From NCBI GenBank assembly GCA_902491475.1, contig CABUHY010000009.1:1-64000 (forward strand): a DNA stretch of 64,000 bases, given 5' to 3'. Origin of the DNA: an uncultured Eubacteriales bacterium. GTDB lineage: Bacteria; Bacillota; Clostridia; Oscillospirales; Acutalibacteraceae. Under the pieces are notes generated by a model, which was given only the letters and a program-made list of their open reading frames with translations, had not been told where the DNA came from and ran no database searches. Shown here one piece after another: positions 51,168-58,372 of the stretch. Both the position numbers and the translations under genes were made by a program. Positions within the stretch are counted from its first letter, which is position 1. Every line of letters begins with the position of its first letter.

Positions 51168-51971
51168 TTATAATGCGAATTTTTCTATTGCTTTGCCGAC
51201 GCCGTTGTTTTCGTTGGAGTCGGTTATATAGTCGGCGGCTTCAAGCACGGGACGCTGTGCGTTCTTCATTGCAACGCCGAGACCTGCCCTTTCGACAAGA
51301 GTAACATCATTATAACCGTCGCCGCAAGCCATAATTTCCGAGCGGTCAAGATTGAGATATTTCCCGAGTTCACGCAGAGCCACACCCTTGTTCATATTTT
51401 TGGGAGCAACCTCTAAAAAGAAAGGCTCGGAACGGAAAATCGTAACGCCTTTAAGTTTTTCGCTCATTTCGATTTCGGCTTTTTCAAGCAAATCGGGTTC
51501 GCCCGTTATCAAAAATTTGGGTACGGGATATTTTATCTCTTCAAGCAGATTATCCGTCCTTTTGACTTCAAGCTTATTTATGCCGATTTCAAGCTCAAAA
51601 TACTTGTCATTTGCCTTTTGAGTTATTGCAATGTCGTCCTTATAGGTAGTCAGCGGCACGCCGAGAGAGTCGGCAATGTCGATTATCTCCTTAACCTGTT
51701 CAACCTCGATATTTTTCTGATATACAATCTTTCCCGTGTGTAAGTCGGTAATTCTCGACCCGTTATAGGAAATAATATATCCGCCCCTGTTGCACAAATC
51801 AAGCTCGTTTATATATCTTTCAATGCCCTTGCTGGGTCTGCCCGAGGCTATGGCGAAAATGCCGCCTTTATCTATAAATTTATCTATTGCACTCTTGGTT
51901 TCGGGCAAAAGCTCCTTTTTCTTGTTTACAAGAGTGCCGTCTATATCGCTTACCACAAGTTTAATACTCAT
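51168..51971 (-). CDS. Cof-type HAD-IIB phosphatase
   Basis: The 267-residue protein is a HAD-superfamily hydrolase of the Cof/YidA type. Motif I is LVVSDIDGTLVNKKKE near residue 5, motif II is IASGRPSKGIE near residue 41, a C2B cap lies in the middle (about 85-185), the motif III Lys is in NKGVALRELGKYL near 195, and motif IV is IMACGDGYNDVTLVERAG near 215. Such enzymes dephosphorylate sugar phosphates, flavin or pyridoxal phosphates. The exact substrate cannot be inferred. Confidence 0.92.
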   Translation of the reverse strand: MSIKLVVSDIDGTLVNKKKELLPETKSAIDKFIDKGGIFAIASGRPSKGIERYINELDLCNRGGYIISYNGSRITDLHTGKIVYQKNIEVEQVKEIIDIADSLGVPLTTYKDDIAITQKANDKYFELEIGINKLEVKRTDNLLEEIKYPVPKFLITGEPDLLEKAEIEMSEKLKGVTIFRSEPFFLEVAPKNMNKGVALRELGKYLNLDRSEIMACGDGYNDVTLVERAGLGVAMKNAQRPVLEAADYITDSNENNGVGKAIEKFAL

Positions 51972-52075
51972 TTTATCACCGTTCTATATTTTATCATTTA
52001 CCCGAATTTTTTCAATTCGGCATTAGCACGATATTTTTCCGTAAATCAACAATTTTTTATTACCTTTGACAAAAT

Positions 52076-52531
52076 TTACCGCTTTCTTTGGTATTCAAGC
52101 AGCTCGTCCAATTTTCTGTGCAGGTTTTCAAGTATAATTTCACATTTCAGGTTAACCTTGAAATCGTTTTCCGCCCTGTCTCTGTCCTTTTGCTCCTGCC
52201 GTTTCTGGCTCATCATAATAAGCGGCGCCTGGATTGCCGCAACACACGACAATACAAGGTTAAGCATTATAAACGGATACGGGTCAAAAGGGTTTTTAAG
52301 AAAATACACATTAGCCAAAATCCATATAATCAGAAAAGCCGTAAAAGCTATTATAAAGAACCAGCTTCCCGCAAACTCCGCCAGCTTGTCCGAAGCCTTT
52401 TGACCGAAGGTAACCTTTTTATCGTCGGAAAACGATATTTTGTTTTCAAGCAAAAGCTCGGTTATTTCATCGTCTGACATATCCTCTCGTACATCTTTGA
52501 GAATTTTCCCCAAAAGCTCGTAATGAGTCAT
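52076..52531 (-). CDS. DUF1003 membrane protein
   Basis: The 151-residue protein has the DUF1003 pattern: a basic stretch GQKASDKLAEFAGSW, then two membrane helices (residues about 57-75 and 85-106) separated by YFLKNPFDPYPFIMLNLVLS, then IQAPLIMMSQKRQEQKDR and a charged helical tail. The N-terminal 45 residues form a short acidic helical region. The function of DUF1003 is not known. The ATG follows GGGGGAGAAAA. Confidence 0.88.
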   Translation of the reverse strand: MTHYELLGKILKDVREDMSDDEITELLLENKISFSDDKKVTFGQKASDKLAEFAGSWFFIIAFTAFLIIWILANVYFLKNPFDPYPFIMLNLVLSCVAAIQAPLIMMSQKRQEQKDRDRAENDFKVNLKCEIILENLHRKLDELLEYQRKR

Positions 52532-52585
52532 TTTTCTCCCCCGTTCTGTTCATATTTATTATAAATAAAAGAGCGGGAAATATAC

Positions 52586-52614
52586 AAAAAAAGCATCAGC
52601 CGAGCTGATGCTTT
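52586..52614 (-). terminator. Terminator of the purine transport operon
   Basis: On the minus strand AAGCATCAG CTCGG CTGATGCTT is followed by TTTTTG, 17-45 nt after the last permease stop codon. Confidence 0.9.
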
Positions 52615-52630
52615 AATCGTAAATGTAAAA

Positions 52631-53614
52631 TTATCTTTCCTCTCGGAAATATGAAAGTCCGAGGCTCTGCGGGGGCTGATTTTCTTTCTTCTGACGGATG
52701 CTGATAAGGATAAGAACAACTATCGTAACAAGGTACGGCAGCATCTTGATAAGCTCCTTTGCCGCAGGCGAAAGTCCGGGGATATATACGCAAATGATAT
52801 AAAGTCCGCCGAAAATGAAAGAACTGAGAATTGCCGATTTCGGCTTCCAAATTGCGAAAATAACAATTGCAACCGCAAGCCAGCCTCTGTCGCCGAAGCC
52901 GTTGTTTGTCCAAGCGCCGCTTGTGTAGTCCATTACGAAGTAAAGTCCGCCCAAGCCTGCGATGGCACCGCCGATACAGGTTGCAAGGTATTTATATTTT
53001 GTAACGCTGATGCCTGCCGCGTCGGCAGTTGCGGGATTCTCGCCGACCGCTCTGAGGTTAAGACCCACTCTTGTTCTGTTGAGAACAAAAGAAGCTACCA
53101 AAGCGATTATAATCGCAAGATAAGCCAAAAATCCAAATGAAAGGAAGGTTTCGCCGAAAAGTCCGAGCTTGCTTGCAAACGGAAGCGAAGCCTTATAGCA
53201 AAGACCTGTTTTGATAAGAGAAATCGAACCCGTTTCTCCGAAAAGGCTCAAAAGAGAACCGCCGAAGAAGTTTCCGATACCGACGCCGAAGGTTGTAAGC
53301 GCAAGACCCGTTACATTCTGGTTTGCCCTTAAAGTAATTGTAAGGAAGCTGTAAATAAGGGCAAGCAACGCCGAACCGATAAGCGAAGAAAGCAAGGGAA
53401 TAATAACCAAAAGGAACGAATTGGGGTTATCTGCGGAATGTTCGTAAATATATCCGCCGATAATGCCCGAGATACCGCCCATATACATTATTCCGGGAAT
53501 ACCGAGGTTTAAGTTACCGCTTTTTTCGGTAATGATTTCGCCTACCGAGCCGTAAAGAAGCGGAATGCTCTGAATAATTGTCGCATTTATAAAAGTCAAA
53601 ATTGTCGTGAGCAT
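52631..53614 (-). CDS. ABC transporter permease (nucleoside, NupQ-like)
   Basis: The 327-residue protein is a permease of the BmpA-linked nucleoside ABC family. It starts at a TAATG overlap with the upstream permease, with AGGAGGTTAAATA before it. It has about eight to nine membrane helices. The family block LLYGSVGEIITEKSGNLNLGIPG (near residue 20, first part LLYGSVGEIITEKSGN) and the cytoplasmic EAA-like loop RAVGENPATADAAGISVTKYK near residue 190 are clear. It pairs with the second permease and the tandem ATPase, and ends the operon. Confidence 0.9.
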   Translation of the reverse strand: MLTTILTFINATIIQSIPLLYGSVGEIITEKSGNLNLGIPGIMYMGGISGIIGGYIYEHSADNPNSFLLVIIPLLSSLIGSALLALIYSFLTITLRANQNVTGLALTTFGVGIGNFFGGSLLSLFGETGSISLIKTGLCYKASLPFASKLGLFGETFLSFGFLAYLAIIIALVASFVLNRTRVGLNLRAVGENPATADAAGISVTKYKYLATCIGGAIAGLGGLYFVMDYTSGAWTNNGFGDRGWLAVAIVIFAIWKPKSAILSSFIFGGLYIICVYIPGLSPAAKELIKMLPYLVTIVVLILISIRQKKENQPPQSLGLSYFREER

Positions 53615-54720
53615 TATTTAACCTCCTTATGCTTTGATCTGAAATTAACTTTATAGTTAATGAAGAATTCACTGCCGATAATGAAGAAAATGATAATTCC
53701 CGTCAATATATCGGAAATGCTTTCGTTCAAACGGCATACGGTGGCAATTTCGCCCGCACCCTTTTGAAGGAATACTATAAGGAACGAGGTAAGAACCATA
53801 ATTGCAGGGTTAAACTTTGCAAGCCATGAAACCATAACCGCCGTAAAGCCCATACCGCCTGCCGTATCCTTGGTAATGGTGTGGTTTGTACCCGAAACGA
53901 GCAGGAAGCCCGCAAGTCCGCACATTGCGCCCGAAAGAACCATGGTACGGATAATAACCTTTTTAACATCGATTCCGATGTATCTTGCGGTGTTTTGGCT
54001 CTCGCCGACGACCGTTATTTCATAGCCCTGCTTGCTGTACTTTAAGTAGATATACATAACTATCGTAAGCACCGCAACTATAAGAATATTTATAAGATAT
54101 TTCTGACCGAAGAGAGTCGGCATCCAGCCTGCCTGTGAGCTCATATTGATAACGCCCATTACAGCCGAGCCGCTCGGTACCCAATACATAATGCAGAACG
54201 ATACAAGCTGAATTGCAACATAGTTCATCATAAGCGTAAACAGCGTTTCGTTAGCGTTCCACTTTGCCTTGAACACTGCGGGAATGAGACCCCAAACGAT
54301 ACCTGCCAATATACTTGCCGCAAGCATTATGATTATAAGCAATGCGTTGGGCATTGAGTCCTTTATGTAGAACATACAAGCTGCAGAAGCAAGACCGCCG
54401 ACAAGCACCTGGCCCTCCGCTCCGAGGTTCCAAAACTTCATTTTGAACGCCGGTGTAACAGCAAGCGAAATGCAAAGAAGCATTGCAAGGTTCTGGAAAA
54501 GAGACCTGATTTTTGTCATTGAACCGAAGTTGCCCGTTACCATTGCCTTAAAGACCTGTACGGGGTTATAGTGTGTAAGAAGCACTATAACAACAGATGA
54601 AACAAGCAATGAAATTACAATGGCAAGAATACGGATTCCCCAAGCCTTAACCTCTGAAATATTGCCCCTTTTGGTAATATGGATTAAAGGCTCGTGACCG
54701 TGTTTTGAGCTTTTACTCAT
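53614..54720 (-). CDS. ABC transporter permease (nucleoside, NupP-like)
   Basis: The 368-residue permease starts at 54720 (MSKSSKHGHE) after GGAGGTGCGGAAA, overlapping the ATPase stop by 8 nt. It has a basic N-terminal tail and nine to ten membrane helices, with FWNLGAEGQVLVGGLAS near residue 95 and the coupling loop GESQNTARYIGIDVKKVI near residue 235, both typical of NupP/YufP-type subunits. With NupQ-like protein it forms the channel for nucleosides or purine bases delivered by the BmpA lipoprotein. Confidence 0.9.
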   Translation of the reverse strand: MSKSSKHGHEPLIHITKRGNISEVKAWGIRILAIVISLLVSSVVIVLLTHYNPVQVFKAMVTGNFGSMTKIRSLFQNLAMLLCISLAVTPAFKMKFWNLGAEGQVLVGGLASAACMFYIKDSMPNALLIIIMLAASILAGIVWGLIPAVFKAKWNANETLFTLMMNYVAIQLVSFCIMYWVPSGSAVMGVINMSSQAGWMPTLFGQKYLINILIVAVLTIVMYIYLKYSKQGYEITVVGESQNTARYIGIDVKKVIIRTMVLSGAMCGLAGFLLVSGTNHTITKDTAGGMGFTAVMVSWLAKFNPAIMVLTSFLIVFLQKGAGEIATVCRLNESISDILTGIIIFFIIGSEFFINYKVNFRSKHKEVK

Positions 54721-56248
54721 TTTCCGCACCTCCGTTCGTCTGAGTCATAAGATAACCGATTTCCTCTTTCTTGGCTGTTCTGCCGTCAACGATACCCGTT
54801 ATTTTACCCGAGCCGATAACAAGAATTCTGTCGCAAAGCTCTATAAGAACATCCAAATCCTCGCCGACAAAGATTACGGCAACGCCGTGCTCCTTTTGCT
54901 GATTCAAGAGGTTATATATTGTATATGATGAGTTGATGTCAAGTCCTCTTACGGGATAAGCCGCCATCAAAACCGTGGGAGCCGCCGCAATTTCGCGTCC
55001 GACAAGAACCTTTTGAACATTACCGCCCGAAAGCCGTCTTACGGGAGTGTTTGCGCTCGGAGTTACAACCTCGAGCTGCTCGATTATCTCGTCTGCAAGG
55101 TTTTTCGGTTCTTTTCTCTGCAAGAAGAAAGATTTGCCCTTTTTATAGCTTCTCAAAAGCATATTATCGACAATACCCATATTGCCGACAAGACCCATAC
55201 CGAGCCTGTCCTCAGGAACGAAAGAAAGACGAACGCCGAGGGAACGAATCTGAAGCGGAGTTTTGTCACGGAGGTTTTCAACGGTATCGGAATCGGGAAC
55301 ATTGTAAAGGATTTCACCCTGTTCGACATTCTGAAGTCCCGCAATGGCTTCGAGCAGCTCACGCTGACCCGATCCCGCAATTCCCGCAATACCGAGGATT
55401 TCGCCCGAACGCGCCGTAAACGAAACATCGTCAAGCATCTTAACGCCCTCACGGTTTGTGCAGTTGAGGTGCTTTACGACAAGTCTGTCCTTGGGATTTT
55501 TCGGTTCGCTTCTGTTGATATTGAGGCTTATCTTTTTGCCGACCATCATTTCGGTAAGCTCGCTCTCATTGGTTTCTGCCGTGATTACCGTGCCGACATA
55601 TTCGCCCTTTCTGAGAACCGAAACCCTGTCGGAAAGCGCCAAAACCTCGTGGAGCTTATGAGTGATGATAATTATCGTTTTTCCGTCTGCTTTCATATTG
55701 CGAAGCACCGAGAAAAGCTTTGTCGTCTCCTGCGGAGTGAGAACCGCCGTAGGCTCGTCGAGGATAAGAATATCCGCACCTCTGTAAAGAACCTTAATAA
55801 TTTCAACCGTCTGCTTCTCCGAAACGGACATTTCATGTATTTTTTTATTCGGGTCAATATCAAAGCCGTACTTTTCGGCAATCTTTGAAACCTTTTCTGT
55901 GGCTTTTTTGATATTGTAGCCGCCCTTTTCATTAAGTCCGAGAACAATGTTTTCCGCCGCGGTAAACACATCGACAAGCTTGAAATGCTGATGTATCATA
56001 CCTATCTTATAGTCAAAGGCGTCTCTCGGAGAACTGATAACCGCTTCCTCGCCGTTTATGAAAATCTGACCCTCGTCCGGATAATAAATTCCGGAAATCA
56101 TATTCATAAGCGTGGTCTTGCCGCTTCCGTTTTCACCGAGTAACGAAAGGATTTCGCCCTTGTACGCACACATATTTATGTTGTTGTTTGCGACAACGGA
56201 GCCGAATCTCTTCGTGATGCCTTTCAATTCCAAAGCAACTGTACTCAT
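54713..56248 (-). CDS. ABC transporter ATP-binding protein, tandem domains (NupO-like)
   Basis: The 511-residue protein fuses two ABC domains. The first has Walker A GENGSGKTTLMNMI near residue 38, signature EMSVSEKQ near 145 and Walker B ILILDEPTAVLT near 163. The second has a degenerate nucleotide site GIAGSGQRELLEAI near 290, signature RRLSGGNVQKV near 410 and Walker B LMAAYPVRGLD without the catalytic Glu; this asymmetry is normal in the sugar/nucleoside family. It energises the two downstream permeases. Two hairpin terminators separate it from the bmpA gene. Confidence 0.93.
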   Translation of the reverse strand: MSTVALELKGITKRFGSVVANNNINMCAYKGEILSLLGENGSGKTTLMNMISGIYYPDEGQIFINGEEAVISSPRDAFDYKIGMIHQHFKLVDVFTAAENIVLGLNEKGGYNIKKATEKVSKIAEKYGFDIDPNKKIHEMSVSEKQTVEIIKVLYRGADILILDEPTAVLTPQETTKLFSVLRNMKADGKTIIIITHKLHEVLALSDRVSVLRKGEYVGTVITAETNESELTEMMVGKKISLNINRSEPKNPKDRLVVKHLNCTNREGVKMLDDVSFTARSGEILGIAGIAGSGQRELLEAIAGLQNVEQGEILYNVPDSDTVENLRDKTPLQIRSLGVRLSFVPEDRLGMGLVGNMGIVDNMLLRSYKKGKSFFLQRKEPKNLADEIIEQLEVVTPSANTPVRRLSGGNVQKVLVGREIAAAPTVLMAAYPVRGLDINSSYTIYNLLNQQKEHGVAVIFVGEDLDVLIELCDRILVIGSGKITGIVDGRTAKKEEIGYLMTQTNGGAENE

Positions 56249-56298
56249 TGATTTTTTCCTTTCTTCCTTTATAGCTTCAACTTAATTCCGAAAACAAA

Positions 56299-56319
56299 AA
56301 AGCCGTAGTATCTGCGGCT
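56299..56319 (-). terminator. Second hairpin between bmpA and the ATPase gene
   Basis: On the minus strand AGCCGCAGATACTACGGCT is followed by TTTTTTG. The stem is only five or six bp but the T tract is good. Confidence 0.6.
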
Positions 56320-56364
56320 GTCCTCTTTTCAAAACTAAACTATGCTGTTTTATAAAAAACAAAT

Positions 56365-56393
56365 TCGGGCGGAGCGTAAACTCCGCCCGAAAA
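56365..56393 (-). terminator. Terminator/attenuator after bmpA
   Basis: On the minus strand TTCGGGCGGAG TTTACG CTCCGCCCGAA is a perfect 11-bp stem followed by TTTGTTTTTTAT. It lies 6-34 nt after the bmpA stop, between bmpA and the transporter subunits. Confidence 0.88.
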
Positions 56394-56398
56394 GTGAA

Positions 56399-57613
56399 TT
56401 ATTTAATTGATGCAGTATCTTCGGTAATGCCGTCGATTACAATATCAAAGTAAGGAGCTGAACGGTATTCCGACTCGTGGAAGTAACCGTCTGCAACAGC
56501 CTCTGTATCGGGTGTGAATGCAGCGTCTGTATCAACATCAGCCATATAAGTTGTAAGAGTTGCGCCCTTAACTGTGAACTTCGAGGTATCGAATACCTTC
56601 AAAGTGCCGTTTTCGAGCTCAGCCTTAACTTCGTCAAGCTTAGCCTGTGTGCCCTCAGCCGCAACAGCGGTGTTGAGCTCTGTAAGCTGAACCATACCGT
56701 CCTTAAGAGAACCTGTGTAGTCAGCGGGAACAGCTGTGCCGTTTACTGCTGCTTCGTACATCATCTTGAAGTAGGGAGCCCAGTAAATCTTTGAAGAAAT
56801 AAGAGCAGTGTTCGGACCCATTGAAATGGTGTTTACATTGTAAGCAACGTTCGGAACGCCCTTCTCTTCACAAGCCTTGGGAGCGCCCTCCGAGTCAGCG
56901 TGCTGAGAAATAAGTACGCATCCGTCGTTGATAAGCTTGAGAGCAGCTTCACGCTCAAGAGCGATGTCGAACCAAGAGTTTGTATATGTAACCTTCATCG
57001 TTGCGCTCGGGCAAACAGAGCGTGCGCCGAGATAGAATGATGTGTAGCCCGATTTAACTTCGGCATACGGGAAAGCGCCTACATAGCCGATAACAGCCTG
57101 ATCAGCGGTAATCTTGCCCGAAGAAATCATTTCGTTGAGCTTCAATCCTGCTGCAACGCCTGCAAGATAACGGCCCTCGTAAATGCTTGCGAAAGCATTG
57201 TGGAAGTTAGCAAGCTTTTCTGTGTGAGCCATTGTACCTGTTGCATGATAGAACTGAACGTCCGGGAACTCCTTGGCAGCCTGAAGAACATAAGTCTCAT
57301 GACCGAAAGAGTCTGCAAAGATTGCGGTACAACCTGCCTCAACAAGCTCGGAAGCTGCATTGTAGCAAGCGTCTGTCTCGGGAATGTTTGTCTTGATAAG
57401 AACCTGCTCGTCGGTAAGACCGAGTTCCTTCTGAACATCCTTGAGAGCGTTGATGAAGTTTGCGTCGTAAGTCGAGTTTTCATCATGGAGACAGATAAGA
57501 CCGAGTTTAACATTGCTTGTCTTTGTGTCGTCCTTGGTGCCGCCGCAAGCCGCAAATGAGAAAATCATTACAGCAACGAGAGCAAGCGCCAAAATTTTGG
57601 TGAACTTTTTCAT
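56399..57613 (-). CDS. BmpA family nucleoside-binding lipoprotein
   Basis: The 404-residue protein is a lipoprotein with signal peptide and lipobox FAAC (Cys at about 23). The mature part is a BmpA/PnrA-type periplasmic-binding-protein fold: KLGLICLHDENSTYDANFINAL near residue 36 (start LGLICLHDENSTYD), FYHATGTMAHTEKLANFH near 125 and VIGYVGAFPYAEVKSGYTSFY near 170 (start VIGYVGAFPYAEVK). Family members bind purine nucleosides. A GGAGG site precedes the ATG. It is the most 5' gene of the transporter set and follows xpt, which supports purine uptake and salvage. Confidence 0.93.
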   Translation of the reverse strand: MKKFTKILALALVAVMIFSFAACGGTKDDTKTSNVKLGLICLHDENSTYDANFINALKDVQKELGLTDEQVLIKTNIPETDACYNAASELVEAGCTAIFADSFGHETYVLQAAKEFPDVQFYHATGTMAHTEKLANFHNAFASIYEGRYLAGVAAGLKLNEMISSGKITADQAVIGYVGAFPYAEVKSGYTSFYLGARSVCPSATMKVTYTNSWFDIALEREAALKLINDGCVLISQHADSEGAPKACEEKGVPNVAYNVNTISMGPNTALISSKIYWAPYFKMMYEAAVNGTAVPADYTGSLKDGMVQLTELNTAVAAEGTQAKLDEVKAELENGTLKVFDTSKFTVKGATLTTYMADVDTDAAFTPDTEAVADGYFHESEYRSAPYFDIVIDGITEDTASIK

Positions 57614-57664
57614 TTTTTGACCTCCAAAAAATATTTTAACGGGCTTCCCCGTTTATTAACATAA

Positions 57665-58246
57665 TCAACGTCTGAAGACGATTTCCCCTGTTTCGTCGTT
57701 CATTGACTCAACAATGGCAAGCGATTCCACACGCACGCCCTGTTTTCTCAAATTTTCGCCGCCGGGCTGGAAACCTTTTTCGATTACGATTCCTGCGCCG
57801 ACAACCGTCGCACCTGCCTGCTTAATTATCTTGATAAGACCCTCGAGAGCCTTACCGTTGGCAAGAAAGTCGTCGATTATGAGGATTCTGTCCTCGGGCT
57901 TTATATAGTTTTTGGAAACTACGATTTCGTATTCCCTGCCGTGAGTGAAGGAAACGACCTTGCTTGAATAAACATCGTCCGACAGGTTGCTTGTCTTGTT
58001 CTTCTTTGCAAAAACAACGGGTATATTATTAAAAGATTGCGCAGTTACACACGCTATACCGATGCCCGAGGCCTCTATGGTAAGGATTTTTGTAACGTCG
58101 CAATCTTTGTAAAGTCTGGCGAATTCCGCACCTATTTCCGAATAAAGTTTTACATCTATCTGATGATTAAGGAAGCTGTCAACCTTAAGGACATTGCCCT
58201 TTTTGACAATACCGTCTTTCAAAATTCTCTGCTCAAGTAACTCCAT
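57665..58246 (-). CDS. xpt: Xanthine phosphoribosyltransferase
   Basis: Xpt makes XMP from xanthine and PRPP. The 193-residue protein has the length and N-terminus of the family (MELLEQRILKDGIVKKGNVLK in part: MELLEQRILKDG). Other blocks are ILTIEASGIGIACVTA near residue 50, VVFAKKNKTSNL near 75, the PRPP-binding motif RILIIDDFLANGKAL near 123 and GAGIVIEKGFQPGG near 150. I used the ATG at 58246, after CAGGGGAAA. No purine riboswitch is seen in its leader. It heads the purine salvage and transport operon. Confidence 0.94.
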   Translation of the reverse strand: MELLEQRILKDGIVKKGNVLKVDSFLNHQIDVKLYSEIGAEFARLYKDCDVTKILTIEASGIGIACVTAQSFNNIPVVFAKKNKTSNLSDDVYSSKVVSFTHGREYEIVVSKNYIKPEDRILIIDDFLANGKALEGLIKIIKQAGATVVGAGIVIEKGFQPGGENLRKQGVRVESLAIVESMNDETGEIVFRR

Positions 58247-58285
58247 TTTCCCCTGCTCCCAAAGCTTCAAAAATAATATATTAGT

Positions 58286-58314
58286 ATATTACTATATTCG
58301 ACATTATTTTTCAA
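58286..58314 (-). promoter_or_regulatory. xpt promoter
   Basis: On the minus strand TTGAAA (complement 58309-58314) and TAATAT (complement 58286-58291) are 17 bp apart, about 35 nt before the start codon. The short leader leaves no space for a purine aptamer. Confidence 0.6.
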
Positions 58315-58332
58315 GTGTAAAATAGCACAAAT

Positions 58333-58366
58333 AAAAAGATACAGGCGGTCAAAATTTTGACCGCCT
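58333..58366 (-). terminator. Terminator after the alpha-mannosidase gene
   Basis: On the minus strand AGGCGGTCAAAA TTTTGACCGCCT is a perfect palindrome followed by GTATCTTTTTATTTG, just after the GH38 stop codon. Confidence 0.8.
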
Positions 58367-58372
58367 AAGCAA

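Noticed and set aside
54713..55500. Second ABC domain of the nucleoside ATPase as a decayed gene part
   Set aside because: The missing catalytic Glu and altered Walker A are normal for this family of tandem ATPases.
55013..55888. Open frame of 291 codons on the plus strand opposite the tandem ABC ATPase gene
   Set aside because: Antisense to a clear ABC ATPase, without ribosome site or recognisable domain.
57637..57655. Terminator between xpt and bmpA
   Set aside because: AACGGG/CCCGTT can form a six-base hairpin, but the stem is short and the following tract (AAAATATTTTTT) is mixed; I could not call it a terminator with confidence.
58247..58330. Purine riboswitch upstream of xpt
   Set aside because: The leader between the promoter and the start codon is only about 35 nt and lacks the aptamer sequence, although xpt is often under purine control in other Firmicutes.
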